Program-made: the position numbers and the translations under genes
Assembly (NCBI RefSeq): GCF_031987975.1
Contig: NZ_DALZYX010000004.1
Span: forward strand, 248,001 to 312,000
Origin: Pseudescherichia sp031987975
GTDB taxonomy: Bacteria > Pseudomonadota > Gammaproteobacteria > Enterobacterales > Enterobacteriaceae
Direction: 5' to 3'
Length of the DNA: 64,000 nt
Notes under the pieces: model-generated
Told to the model about the DNA's origin: nothing
The model's input: only the letters and a program-made list of their open reading frames with translations
Databases searched by the model: none
Part shown: piece after piece, positions 1-8,378 of the stretch
How positions within the stretch are numbered: position 1 is the stretch's first letter
How the letters are laid out: each line of letters opens with the position of its first letter

Positions 1-1139
1 GTATAGCGGCTCTCCAGAGCGGGCTGAAGCCGCTCGGCCTGCTGGCGGATATCGTCCGCGCTGCGGGTCAGCAGGCGCAGGGTCGGCAGCCGTTCGGCCA
101 GCTTCTCTGGGTGCAGATAGAGCCTGAGCGTCGCCTCCAGCGCGGCGAGGGTCATCTTATCCACCCGCAGAGCGCGCTTAAGCGGGTGCTGCTGGAGCTT
201 CGCAATCAGCTCGCGCTTGCCGATGATTATCCCCGCCTGCGGGCCACCGGGCAGCTTATCTCCGGAGAAGCTCACCAGGCTGACGCCTGCGGCAATCATC
301 TCCTGCGGCATTGGCTCTTTCGGCAGCCCGTACTGGCTGAGATCGATCAGCGAGCCGCTACCCAGATCGGCCACCACCGGTACGTCCAGCGGCAGGCCGA
401 TCTGCACCAGCTCCGCCTCCTCCACCGCTTTGGTAAAGCCGGTGACGGCATAGTTGCTGGTATGCACCTTCATCAGCAGCGCCGTATTTTCGCCTATTGC
501 GTCGCGGTAATCTTTGGCATGGGTGCGGTTGGTGGTGCCTACCTCGTGCAGAATGCAGCCCGCCTGGCGCATCACGTCCGGAATACGGAACGCGCCGCCA
601 ATTTCCACCAGCTCGCCACGCGATACCACCACCTCTTTGCCGTTCGCCAGCGCGGCCAGCATCAGCAGCACCGCCGCCGCGTTGTTATTAACGATGCAGG
701 CATCCTCCGCACCGGTCAGGCGGCAGAGCAGATCCGCCACGCCGCGATCGCGATGGCCGCGCCCGGCCTCGTCGAGGGCATACTCCAGCGTCACCGGGGT
801 ACGCATCGCCTCGGCGACCGCGTCGATAGCGGTTTCTGCCTGGAGGGCGCGTCCAAGGTTGGTATGTAGCACCGTGCCGGTCAGGTTGAACACTGGCCGC
901 AAAGCGCGAGTTTCATGCTGCGTCAGACGACTCTGCGTTGCCGCCGCCCAGTCCGCGCTCCACTCCGGCAAAGCCTGAGTTTCACGCACCGCGAGACGCG
1001 CCTCATCCTGAAGCTGGCGCAGGGTATCTACGACGCGGCGGTGACCAAAGGTATCGACTAAGACAACGAAGGCGTCGGCGTGCAACAGACGATCGGTTGC
1101 CGGGATCTGGCTGAAAAGTGAACGTTGTTCAAGGGTCAT
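1..1139 (-). CDS. selA: L-seryl-tRNA(Sec) selenium transferase (partial)
   Basis: SelA is the PLP enzyme that converts seryl-tRNA(Sec) to selenocysteinyl-tRNA(Sec) using selenophosphate. The gene starts at the ATG read leftward from 1139 (MTLEQRSLFSQIP) and runs off the left edge, so only about the first 379 residues of a usual ~463 are present. The PLP-binding motif SFSGDKLPGG is visible, and its lysine is codon 295, the same number as in E. coli. Its tRNA substrate gene selC lies at the other end of this window. selB, normally just downstream, would lie beyond the left edge. Identification is near certain; the reading frame is open throughout. Confidence 0.97.
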   Translation of the reverse strand, partial: MTLEQRSLFSQIPATDRLLHADAFVVLVDTFGHRRVVDTLRQLQDEARLAVRETQALPEWSADWAAATQSRLTQHETRALRPVFNLTGTVLHTNLGRALQAETAIDAVAEAMRTPVTLEYALDEAGRGHRDRGVADLLCRLTGAEDACIVNNNAAAVLLMLAALANGKEVVVSRGELVEIGGAFRIPDVMRQAGCILHEVGTTNRTHAKDYRDAIGENTALLMKVHTSNYAVTGFTKAVEEAELVQIGLPLDVPVVADLGSGSLIDLSQYGLPKEPMPQEMIAAGVSLVSFSGDKLPGGPQAGIIIGKRELIAKLQQHPLKRALRVDKMTLAALEATLRLYLHPEKLAERLPTLRLLTRSADDIRQQAERLQPALESRY

Positions 1140-1234
1140 GACAAAGCCTGCAGTAGATTACCCCTCCCGCCGGAGAGGATTCGACGTGAAGGGGGATTGT
1201 ACAGCGTACCGGCGCAGGCTGTCAGTATGATGGG

Positions 1235-1843
1235 CTATGACTTTGGCGGTTCGGTGCGGGCAAAGCTTTCTCGCTGGAACAGGGTCTCTACCAGCTTCAC
1301 CAGCTGCGGCCTGTCCACGCACCAGCCGGGCGAGACGCGGCGGAAGTTGATATAGCCGATAGCGCAGGCTACAGCGATGGTGGCAACGTTGAGGGCATCC
1401 GGCTGAATATCGCCCTCGCTGACGTGCTTTTCCAGCCTATCCAGCGCCCGGCTGATTTTCTCCCGCTGGCGAAGCAGCTCGGTCTCCGACTGCTGGGCAG
1501 CAGGACGGGCCTGCTCGCGCACGGAAACCAGCGCGGCGTCCATTACCCCATCGGCCAGAGCCTCTATCTGGCGCAGCTTCAGGGCCGCCTTTGGCTCCTG
1601 CGGCAGCATAGCGGGCGCAACGTCCAGCAGCTCCAGATAAGCAGCGATAATTGGCGAGTCGTACCAGACCTCACCCTCGTCGGTGACCAGCGCCGGCACT
1701 TTTCCCAGCGGGTTGTAGTGCGCAACGCCGTTTTCGCCGTTGTAGGGGAACTCATTTACAAATTCAAAGGTAATCCCCTTCTCCAGCAGGATAACGGAGA
1801 TTTTGCGTACGTAGGGGCTGGTATAGCTGCCGATAAGTTTCAT
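1235..1843 (-). CDS. yibF: glutathione S-transferase family protein YibF
   Basis: This 202-residue protein has the two-domain GST layout: an N-terminal thioredoxin-like domain (roughly 1-75, beginning MKLIGSYTSPYVRKI, with the cis-proline motif GKVPAL and the glutathione-contacting DSPII segment) and an all-helical C-terminal domain. It matches E. coli YibF in length, sequence style and position next to selA. The natural substrate of YibF is not established. It is read toward selA, with a gap of about 95 bases that holds no gene. Confidence 0.93.
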   Translation of the reverse strand: MKLIGSYTSPYVRKISVILLEKGITFEFVNEFPYNGENGVAHYNPLGKVPALVTDEGEVWYDSPIIAAYLELLDVAPAMLPQEPKAALKLRQIEALADGVMDAALVSVREQARPAAQQSETELLRQREKISRALDRLEKHVSEGDIQPDALNVATIAVACAIGYINFRRVSPGWCVDRPQLVKLVETLFQRESFARTEPPKS

Positions 1844-1892
1844 TGCATGATCCTGTCTGCCCAGAAAAAGTAATTATGGATCAGCGATGAAA

Positions 1893-1928
1893 AAAAGGCA
1901 GGTGATGCGTGGCGCATTCCTGCCTTTT
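1893..1928 (-). terminator. rho-independent terminator of yibI-yibH
   Basis: A 10-bp perfect stem (1893-1902 pairing with 1919-1928) is followed, on the minus strand, by a run of T residues. It lies just past the yibH stop codon, so it ends the yibIH transcript before yibF. Confidence 0.8.
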
Positions 1929-1932
1929 GGGA

Positions 1933-3069
1933 TTAATGGTCAAGATAGAGGTAGTGCATCCAGCTGGTCATCCGCAGCAGCACTTTGCGCATTACCGAGA
2001 CGTGGTGAAAGTGATCGGAGTAGACCGCGACCTGGGCATAGATGCCGTCTGGCAGAGCATCCACCTCGGCGTTCGGCTCCAACTCAATCGTACCCAGCAC
2101 GCCATCGGTGCCGGGCACTACCGTCAGCGACTGTAAGGCGCCCTGTGCCTGATAGGAGCCGCCCGGTACGACGGGCAGGATAGTGGTCAGCTTGCCCTTA
2201 AACACCTGCCCAGGCAGGGCGTTGAAAACCACCTCCGCTTCATCGCCAGGCTCAAGGCGCAGCAGGGAGTTCTGGCGGAACTGCGCCACAATCTGCCGCT
2301 TCTGCTGGGGAATAAAGACCATCACCGGACGTAGGGGCAGCGCGGCGGCGTAAGTCCCTGGGCGGATCAGCACCTGGGTAACGTAACCATCGCTGGGAGC
2401 GCGGATCACCGTCTGCTCAAGGTTGTATTTCGCCTCCGTCAGCTGCGCCCGCAGGCTAACGATCTGCGACTGCTCGCCGTTGACCATGCTGTCCAGTTGG
2501 CTCTGGATCTGCACCTGGTCGGCCACAGAGGTTTTTACCATTGCATCCTGGGCCAGGTAGTTCTGCCGCGCGTTGTCGATATCGCTTTCAGAGAATGGGT
2601 TCACCCGCGCCCGGCTGCCGCGCAGGTAGCGTTGATAATCTTTATAGAGGCGATCGCGCTCGGCCGAGACGCGTACGGTATTAGCCTGGGCACCCGCCAG
2701 CTGTGCTTTGAGAACGTGAATATTGTGCGTCGCTGTGACCAGGTCGGCGCTCAGCCTGTCCACTCGCGCCTGATACCTTACCGGATCGAGTTTAAAGAGC
2801 ACGTCGCCCTTTCTAATCAGCTGATTTGATTTGTCCGTCACCTCGCTGACGACGCCAGTAACCTGCGGCGTGATGGGAATTGAGATCACCGCCTTCTGTG
2901 CGGTAAAGGTATAGGGGTGGTTGTAATTCATGAGCAAAATCAGGGCACTGACGAGAAATATGCCCCCCAGCGCCGCCGTGGAGAGCGTCCACTGGTTAAC
3001 TGGAATGCGGAATATTTTAAAGATAGCCCAGGCCAGAGCGACATAGGTTAAGACGATCAGCAGATCCAT
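1933..3069 (-). CDS. yibH: HlyD-family inner-membrane periplasmic adaptor YibH
   Basis: A 378-residue membrane-fusion protein. Two hydrophobic segments (about residues 2-20 and 32-50) anchor it. A biotinyl-lipoyl-like half motif (VTGVVSEV...KGDVLFKLDP) follows, then an alpha-helical hairpin around residues 95-210, the second lipoyl half (IRAPSDGYVTQV) and a beta-barrel domain. This is the EmrA/YiaV type of adaptor. It matches E. coli YibH in length and in its pairing with yibI three bases upstream. The export partner and substrate are unknown; no outer-membrane or pump gene is adjacent. Confidence 0.92.
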   Translation of the reverse strand: MDLLIVLTYVALAWAIFKIFRIPVNQWTLSTAALGGIFLVSALILLMNYNHPYTFTAQKAVISIPITPQVTGVVSEVTDKSNQLIRKGDVLFKLDPVRYQARVDRLSADLVTATHNIHVLKAQLAGAQANTVRVSAERDRLYKDYQRYLRGSRARVNPFSESDIDNARQNYLAQDAMVKTSVADQVQIQSQLDSMVNGEQSQIVSLRAQLTEAKYNLEQTVIRAPSDGYVTQVLIRPGTYAAALPLRPVMVFIPQQKRQIVAQFRQNSLLRLEPGDEAEVVFNALPGQVFKGKLTTILPVVPGGSYQAQGALQSLTVVPGTDGVLGTIELEPNAEVDALPDGIYAQVAVYSDHFHHVSVMRKVLLRMTSWMHYLYLDH

Positions 3070-3072
3070 ACG

Positions 3073-3402
3073 CTATTCTCCCGCTCGCGATTGCATTCTC
3101 TTCAGCTCTCTCTCAAGCGCCTCGACACGCTGCTGTAGCTGTAGCTCGCTGCCGCCGTTAAGGTGGGACTGCATCCCCCACCCGCGTTCGGGGCGGTAGA
3201 GGGTGGCCCAGATCCAGAGAAACGGCCACAGTACGTGCAGGGTAAAGAGGCTCACCCAGCCTGCAATATGAATCGCATCGGCATGGGGATGATTACGGGC
3301 TTTGGCAATACGGTAGGGAATATCGTGAATAATGATGATGCCGTAGAAGAGCACCAGGAAGACGAAAATCAAAATGCCGAGCGCAAAGTAATTCAGGAAC
3401 AT
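3073..3402 (-). CDS. yibI: DUF3302 inner-membrane protein YibI
   Basis: A 109-residue protein with two predicted membrane helices (about 5-27 and 45-68) and a charged C-terminal coiled-coil-like tail (LQQRVEALERELKRMQ). It is the small partner that precedes a HlyD-type adaptor in the yibIH and yiaWV pairs of enterobacteria. It ends three bases before yibH, so the two are co-transcribed. The function of this pair is not established; a role with the adaptor in envelope transport is an inference from gene pairing. Confidence 0.9.
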   Translation of the reverse strand: MFLNYFALGILIFVFLVLFYGIIIIHDIPYRIAKARNHPHADAIHIAGWVSLFTLHVLWPFLWIWATLYRPERGWGMQSHLNGGSELQLQQRVEALERELKRMQSRAGE

Positions 3403-3621
3403 AGTGTGAACCTCGAATTTCTGCTTTCATCATTAAGATCCGCTCCGACAGCCTGACAGTAGCGGTTATTTTTTTCGAACATATCTGGCTATTGACCGTA
3501 GGGCCATATCACTAAAGCATGATTGCATTTACCAGAGATGTTGCTGACTTACAGTATTGCTCAAAAGCGCAATAAGATGTTGCTGTCGCTCACGTTAAGA
3601 AAAGTCCTGGTAGAAATTTCT

Positions 3622-3798
3622 TGTGATGTAAGTCACAAATCAATAACAAAGTAACGATAGGAAAATGTGATTAACATCACATTAACAGCAGTATTGCGTC
3701 TTTTTTTTATCCATTGTTCTTTTTTTACACCTATGATTTGTGATCGTCATCACACCTAAATAGGGAGGAATCCCTATATTACCGTGATCTAAATCACA
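3622..3798 (+). promoter_or_regulatory. mtlA control region with four CRP sites
   Basis: The 538-base gap between yibI and mtlA holds no gene. It carries four TGTGA-N6-TCACA type sites at 3622-3637, 3666-3681, 3739-3754 and 3783-3798; the first three have both half-sites perfect and the last starts CGTGA. E. coli mtlA is also served by a cluster of CRP sites, together with repression by MtlR. The -10 and -35 boxes could not be assigned with confidence. A strong Shine-Dalgarno (AAGAAGGGG) precedes the mtlA ATG. Confidence 0.88.
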
Positions 3799-3940
3799 CT
3801 AAATCGTGCCGTCTGGACAGTTCCCCGATTCAGTGCCAGATTCGCCACACAGAACATGGGTTCGGCTACCTCTGCCGCCTCGTTAACAAAAAAAGTTGGG
3901 CTTCCGCCCTGCGCGTAGCAAACATAAGAAGGGGTGTTTT

Positions 3941-5866
3941 ATGTCATCCGATATCAAGATCAGAGTGCAAAGCTTTGGTCGTTTTCTCAGCAACATGGTA
4001 ATGCCTAACATCGGCGCATTTATCGCCTGGGGTATTATCACCGCGTTGTTTATTCCAACAGGGTGGTTGCCTAACGAAACGCTGGCAAAACTTGTCGGCC
4101 CAATGATTACCTATTTGCTGCCGCTGCTGATCGGTTATACCGGTGGTCGCCTGGTAGGCGGCGATCGCGGCGGCGTGGTCGGTGCCATCACCACCATGGG
4201 CGTGATCGTCGGTGCGGATATGCCAATGTTCCTTGGCGCAATGATTGCCGGTCCGCTGGGCGGCTGGGCGATCAAACGCTTTGACGTCTGGGTTGATGGC
4301 AAGATCAAATCCGGCTTCGAAATGCTGGTGAACAACTTCTCCGCGGGCATCATCGGTATGATCCTCGCGATTCTGGCGTTCCTCGGCATTGGCCCGGCGG
4401 TAGAGGTGCTCTCTAAAGCCCTGGCTGCTGGCGTTAACTTCATGGTTGTCCATGACATGCTGCCGCTGGCCTCTATCTTTGTTGAACCGGCGAAAATCCT
4501 GTTCCTCAACAACGCCATTAACCACGGTATCTTCTCGCCGCTGGGTATCCAGCAGTCCCATGATATCGGCAAGTCTATCTTCTTCCTGATTGAAGCCAAC
4601 CCGGGTCCGGGTATGGGCGTTCTGCTGGCGTACATGTTCTTTGGTCGCGGCAGTGCAAAACAGTCTGCGGGCGGCGCGGCTATCATCCACTTCCTGGGCG
4701 GTATCCACGAAATCTACTTCCCGTACGTGCTGATGAACCCGCGTCTGCTGATCGCCGTTATCCTCGGCGGTATGACCGGCGTGTTCACCCTGAGCGTGCT
4801 GAACGGTGGCCTGGTCTCCCCGGCTTCCCCTGGCTCTATCCTGGCCGTGCTGGCGATGACGCCGAAAGGTGCCTACTTCGCTAACATCGCCGCTATCGTC
4901 GCCGCGATGGCTGTCTCTTTCGTGATCTCCGCTATCCTGCTGAAAACCAGCAAGGTGAAAGAAGAGGACGATATCGAAGCGGCAACCCGCCGTATGCAGG
5001 ACATGAAAGCCGAATCCAAAGGCGCAACCACTGCCGCTGCGGGAACGCCGCTGGCAGCGGGCGCGGTCTCTAACGACCTGAGCCACGTGCGTAAAATTAT
5101 CGTAGCCTGCGACGCCGGGATGGGTTCAAGCGCCATGGGTGCAGGCGTGCTGCGTAAGAAAGTGCAGGATGCTGGCCTGACCAACATCTCCGTCACCAAC
5201 AGCGCAATCAACAACCTGCCGGCAGACGTGGATGTGGTCATTACCCACCGCGACCTGACCGAGCGTGCGATGCGCCAGGTACCTCAGGCGCAGCACATTT
5301 CGCTGACTAACTTCCTCGACAGCGGACTCTATACCAACCTGACCGAGCGTCTGGTTGCGGCCCAGCGTCATACGGATAACGAAGCGAAAGTGCGCACCAG
5401 CCTGCAGGACAGCATTGACGAGAGCAACAGCCATCTGTTCAAGCTGGGCGCGGAAAACATCTTCCTGGGCCGCACCGCGAGCAACAAAGAAGAGGCGATT
5501 CGCTTTGCTGGTGAGCAGCTGGTGAAAGGCGGCTACGTGCAGCCGGAGTATATCGACGCCATGCTGGAGCGTGAAAAACTGACCCCGACCTATCTGGGTG
5601 AGTCCATCGCGGTTCCGCACGGTACGGTTGAAGCGAAAGACCGCGTGCTGAAAACCGGCGTCGTGTTCTGCCAGTATCCGCAGGGCGTGCGCTTCGGCGA
5701 AGAGGAAGATGACATTGCCCGTCTGGTCATCGGTATCGCCGCACGTAATAATGAGCACATTCAGGTGATTACCAGCCTGACCAACGCCCTGGACGACGAG
5801 TCCGTTATCGAGCGCCTGGCGCATACCGATAGCGTTGAAGAAGTGCTGGCGCTGCTGAACAAGTAA
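3941..5866 (+). CDS. mtlA: mannitol-specific PTS enzyme IICBA
   Basis: MtlA imports D-mannitol across the inner membrane and phosphorylates it to mannitol 1-phosphate. The start is taken at 3941 (MSSDIKIRVQSFGRF) because it matches the family N-terminus and has AAGAAGGGG upstream; an open frame extends 15 codons further. The 641 residues are arranged as IIC membrane domain (about 1-345, with the conserved GGIHEIYFPY motif whose Glu is residue 257), IIB (phospho-Cys 390 in VACDAGMGSS) and IIA (phospho-His 560 in AVPHGT). The IIC-IIB linker is a few residues longer than in E. coli, which accounts for the shifted Cys number. First gene of mtlADR. Confidence 0.98.
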   Translation: MSSDIKIRVQSFGRFLSNMVMPNIGAFIAWGIITALFIPTGWLPNETLAKLVGPMITYLLPLLIGYTGGRLVGGDRGGVVGAITTMGVIVGADMPMFLGAMIAGPLGGWAIKRFDVWVDGKIKSGFEMLVNNFSAGIIGMILAILAFLGIGPAVEVLSKALAAGVNFMVVHDMLPLASIFVEPAKILFLNNAINHGIFSPLGIQQSHDIGKSIFFLIEANPGPGMGVLLAYMFFGRGSAKQSAGGAAIIHFLGGIHEIYFPYVLMNPRLLIAVILGGMTGVFTLSVLNGGLVSPASPGSILAVLAMTPKGAYFANIAAIVAAMAVSFVISAILLKTSKVKEEDDIEAATRRMQDMKAESKGATTAAAGTPLAAGAVSNDLSHVRKIIVACDAGMGSSAMGAGVLRKKVQDAGLTNISVTNSAINNLPADVDVVITHRDLTERAMRQVPQAQHISLTNFLDSGLYTNLTERLVAAQRHTDNEAKVRTSLQDSIDESNSHLFKLGAENIFLGRTASNKEEAIRFAGEQLVKGGYVQPEYIDAMLEREKLTPTYLGESIAVPHGTVEAKDRVLKTGVVFCQYPQGVRFGEEEDDIARLVIGIAARNNEHIQVITSLTNALDDESVIERLAHTDSVEEVLALLNK

Positions 5867-5874
5867 GCCCTCCT

Positions 5875-5921
5875 CCCTCTCCCTTTGCGGAGAGGGTTTG
5901 GGTGAGGTCAGAGCCTCACCC
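5875..5921. repeat. double-hairpin intergenic element between mtlA and mtlD
   Basis: Two perfect 8-bp stems lie side by side: 5875-5882 with 5889-5896, and 5900-5907 with 5914-5921. The composition (CCCTCTCC, GGGTGAGG) is like the short intergenic palindromes scattered in enterobacterial genomes. It sits inside an operon, where such elements often stabilise upstream mRNA; that role here is inferred. Confidence 0.6.
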
Positions 5922-5960
5922 CAGCCCTCTCGGGTAAAAACATTAATGAAGGTTAATACT

Positions 5961-7109
5961 ATGAAAGCATTACATTTTGGCGCAGGTAATATCGGACGTG
6001 GCTTCATCGGCAAACTGCTGGCTGACGCTGGAATTACGCTGACGTTCGCCGATGTGAATCAGACGGTGCTCAACGCCCTGAATGCCCGTCATAGCTACCA
6101 GGTTCATGTGGTGGGTGAAAACGAGCAGGTGGATACCGTCTCCGGCGTCAGTGCGGTGAGCAGCATTGGTGATGAGGTAGTCGATCTGATTGCTGAAGTC
6201 GCTCTCGTGACCACGGCGGTCGGCCCGGTTGTGCTGGAGCGCATCGCACCCGCCATTGCCAAAGGCCTGACAAAGCGTAAAGCTCAGGGCGTTGAGACGC
6301 CGCTGAATATCATCGCCTGTGAAAACATGGTGCGCGGTACAACCCAGCTGAAAGGCCACGTTCTGAATGCGCTGGCAGATGAGGACAAAGCCTGGGTTGA
6401 AGATCACGTCGGCTTCGTAGACTCAGCCGTAGACCGCATTGTTCCGCCGTCGGCCTCTGCCACCAACGATCCGCTGGAAGTCACCGTTGAGACCTTCAGC
6501 GAGTGGATTGTCGATAAGACCCAGTTCAAGGGCGCGCTGCCGAACATTCCAGGTATGGAACCTACAGATAATTTAATGGCCTTTGTGGAGCGTAAGCTCT
6601 TCACCCTGAACACCGGCCATGCTATAACCGCGTACCTTGGCCGCCAGGCGGGCCACCAGACCATTCGCGACGCCATTCTTGATGAGAAGATCCGCGCGGT
6701 GGTGAAAGGGGCCATGGAGGAGAGCGGCGCGGTGCTGATCAAGCGTTACCAGTTTGATGAAGCGAAGCATGCTGCCTATATCGAGAAGATCCTTGGTCGC
6801 TTTGAGAACCCGTACCTGAAGGATGACGTTGAGCGCGTAGGCCGTCAGCCGCTGCGTAAGCTGAGCAGCGGTGACCGTCTGATCAAGCCGCTGCTGGGCA
6901 CCCTGGAGTATCGCCTGCCGCACGAGAACCTGGTAACAGGGATCGCCGCTGCCATGCACTACCGCAGCGAGCAGGATCCACAGGCGCTTGAGCTGGCCGC
7001 GCTGATTGATGAAAAAGGCCCGCAGGCTGCGCTGGCGCAGATCTCCGGTCTGGAGAGCACAAGCGACGTTGTCGCCGAAGCGGTCAACGTTTATAACGCT
7101 CAGGCATGA
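5961..7109 (+). CDS. mtlD: mannitol-1-phosphate 5-dehydrogenase
   Basis: MtlD oxidises mannitol 1-phosphate to fructose 6-phosphate with NAD+, joining MtlA's product to glycolysis. The start at 5961 (MKALHFGAGNIGRGFIG) gives 382 residues, the E. coli length, and places the dinucleotide-binding motif GAGNIGRG at residues 7-14. The catalytic-domain segment KLFTLNTGHAITAYLG is present. It overlaps mtlR by four bases (ATGA), so the two are translationally coupled. Confidence 0.98.
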   Translation: MKALHFGAGNIGRGFIGKLLADAGITLTFADVNQTVLNALNARHSYQVHVVGENEQVDTVSGVSAVSSIGDEVVDLIAEVALVTTAVGPVVLERIAPAIAKGLTKRKAQGVETPLNIIACENMVRGTTQLKGHVLNALADEDKAWVEDHVGFVDSAVDRIVPPSASATNDPLEVTVETFSEWIVDKTQFKGALPNIPGMEPTDNLMAFVERKLFTLNTGHAITAYLGRQAGHQTIRDAILDEKIRAVVKGAMEESGAVLIKRYQFDEAKHAAYIEKILGRFENPYLKDDVERVGRQPLRKLSSGDRLIKPLLGTLEYRLPHENLVTGIAAAMHYRSEQDPQALELAALIDEKGPQAALAQISGLESTSDVVAEAVNVYNAQA

Positions 7110-7699
7110 TGCCCCACCCGGCGCGGAGCGACACTCCGCGCCCGAATATAAGATTGTCGGATATGCAGGCAATAATGGAAGAAACCCAGGCCTTTGAAAA
7201 CCGTGTGCTTGAGCGTCTGAATGCTGGCAAAACCGTCCGAAGTTTCCTTATCGCCGCCGTGGAGCTACTCACCGAGGCGGTGAATATTCTGGTACTTCAG
7301 GTGTTCCGCAAAGACGACTATGCGGTGAAATACGCCGTGGAGCCGCTGCTGGAGGGCGATGGCCCGCTGGGCGATCTCTCCGTGCGCTTAAAGCTGATCT
7401 ACGGCCTCGGCGTAATTAGTCGTCATGAGTATGAGGATGCGGAGCTGCTGATGGCTCTGCGTGAAGAGCTGAATCACGACGGCAACGAGTATGGCTTTAC
7501 CGATGACGAGATCCTCGGTCCCTTTGGCGAGCTGCACTGCGTCTCTGCCCTGCCTCCTCTGCCCCAGTTTGATACCAGCGACGCCGATCTCTACGCCATG
7601 CAGAAGCAGCGCTACCAGCAGGTGGTGCGCTCCACGATGGTTCTCTCCCTGACCGGGCTGATCTCTCGCATCAGCCTGAAAAAAGCCTTTCAGAAGTAA
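7106..7699 (+). CDS. mtlR: mannitol operon repressor MtlR
   Basis: A 197-residue all-helical protein that represses mtlADR in the absence of mannitol. It is of the MtlR/FumE-like fold and lacks a recognisable helix-turn-helix. It matches E. coli MtlR from RLSDMQ onward (ENRVLERLNAGKTVRSF, LRVELNHDGNE-like EELNHDGNEYGFTDDEI). The N-terminal dozen residues are divergent; starts at 7106 or 7109 are both possible. It overlaps the mtlD stop codon. Confidence 0.95.
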   Translation: MMPHPARSDTPRPNIRLSDMQAIMEETQAFENRVLERLNAGKTVRSFLIAAVELLTEAVNILVLQVFRKDDYAVKYAVEPLLEGDGPLGDLSVRLKLIYGLGVISRHEYEDAELLMALREELNHDGNEYGFTDDEILGPFGELHCVSALPPLPQFDTSDADLYAMQKQRYQQVVRSTMVLSLTGLISRISLKKAFQK

Positions 7700-7757
7700 C
7701 GTTGCGCACATTAGTGTATCCTTTGCAGTAATTCCCCTGTTTTTAGAGTCATCCGTT

Positions 7758-8120
7758 ATGAAAGAAATTGAAAAGAACGAAATTAAACGCCTGAGCGATC
7801 GCCTTGATGCCATCCGCCACCAGCAGGCTGCGCTGTCGCTGGTTGAGTCTGCTGAAAAGTACGCCGAGCTGGAAAAAGAGAAAGAGACGCTGGAAGCGGA
7901 GATTACTCGCCTGCGCGAAGTGCACGGCCAGAAGCTGAGCAAAGAGGCGCAGAAGCTGATGGATCTGCCTTTCCGCCGGGCGATTACCAAAAAAGAGCAG
8001 GCCGACATGGGCAAGCTGAAGAAGAGCACCCGTGGACTGGTGGTGGTGCACCCGATGACCGCCCTGGGCCGTGAGATGGGCCTGAAAGAGATGACCGGCT
8101 TCGCCAAGACTGAGTTCTGA
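7758..8120 (+). CDS. yibL: DUF2810 ribosome-associated protein YibL
   Basis: A 120-residue protein with a long charged coiled coil (about residues 3-60: IEKNEIKRLSDRLDAIRHQQ and onward) and a basic C-terminal part. It matches E. coli YibL in size and in its place between mtlR and lldP. E. coli YibL has been found with ribosomal particles, but its precise role is not known. It stands alone between mtlR and a REP-like element. Confidence 0.93.
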   Translation: MKEIEKNEIKRLSDRLDAIRHQQAALSLVESAEKYAELEKEKETLEAEITRLREVHGQKLSKEAQKLMDLPFRRAITKKEQADMGKLKKSTRGLVVVHPMTALGREMGLKEMTGFAKTEF

Positions 8121-8125
8121 TGTTC

Positions 8126-8153
8126 TGCCGGGCGGCGTTACGCTTGCCCGGCA
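8126..8153. repeat. REP-like palindrome
   Basis: Inverted repeat TGCCGGGC (8126-8133) and GCCCGGCA (8146-8153) around a GGCGTTACGCTT centre, the layout of enterobacterial REP sequences. It lies just after yibL. Related copies occur at 12516-12545, 35609-35634 and 40336-40366. Confidence 0.75.
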
Positions 8154-8162
8154 ATACCCTCT

Positions 8163-8179
8163 AATTGGCCCTACCAATT
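8163..8179. promoter_or_regulatory. LldR operator O1
   Basis: Perfect palindrome AATTGG-CCCTA-CCAATT, fitting the GntR/FadR-family TGGN-ACCA type of operator. It lies 126 bases upstream of a second similar site at 8289. This matches the two-operator layout known for E. coli lldPRD, where LldR binding at both sites is thought to form a loop. Confidence 0.8.
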
Positions 8180-8288
8180 CCTGAACCAACCGCCCTGCGC
8201 TTCACACTTCCACGATTTCCACCTACAAACCCATTGCTGAAACATAACATCTGATTAACCATTTGTTGTCATAAACCCTACACAACCC

Positions 8289-8305
8289 AATTGGCTGGAC
8301 CACTT
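8289..8305. promoter_or_regulatory. LldR operator O2
   Basis: AATTGGCTGGACCACTT, a degenerate copy of the O1 palindrome, placed between the presumed promoter and lldP. By comparison with E. coli it would lie just downstream of the transcription start. AT-rich sequence between O1 and O2 (for example 8254-8276) could hold ArcA sites, but I could not place them firmly. Confidence 0.7.
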
Positions 8306-8378
8306 TTACACTAGCTGTGACGCAGAGATGAGCGCAGACTCACCGCCGATCGGCCAGAAGGGTCCCAGGAGAGACGCA

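Noticed and set aside
111..869. A 252-codon open frame on the plus strand near the left edge
   Set aside because: It is the shadow of selA, which runs on the minus strand through the whole interval and has the PLP-lysine motif in its proper place.
3944..5086. A 380-codon open frame antisense to mtlA, and a similar one antisense to coaBC and spoT
   Set aside because: Their translations are low-complexity and rich in His, Arg, Gln and Asp, as expected from mirror frames of GC-rich genes. No ribosome site or family match is visible.
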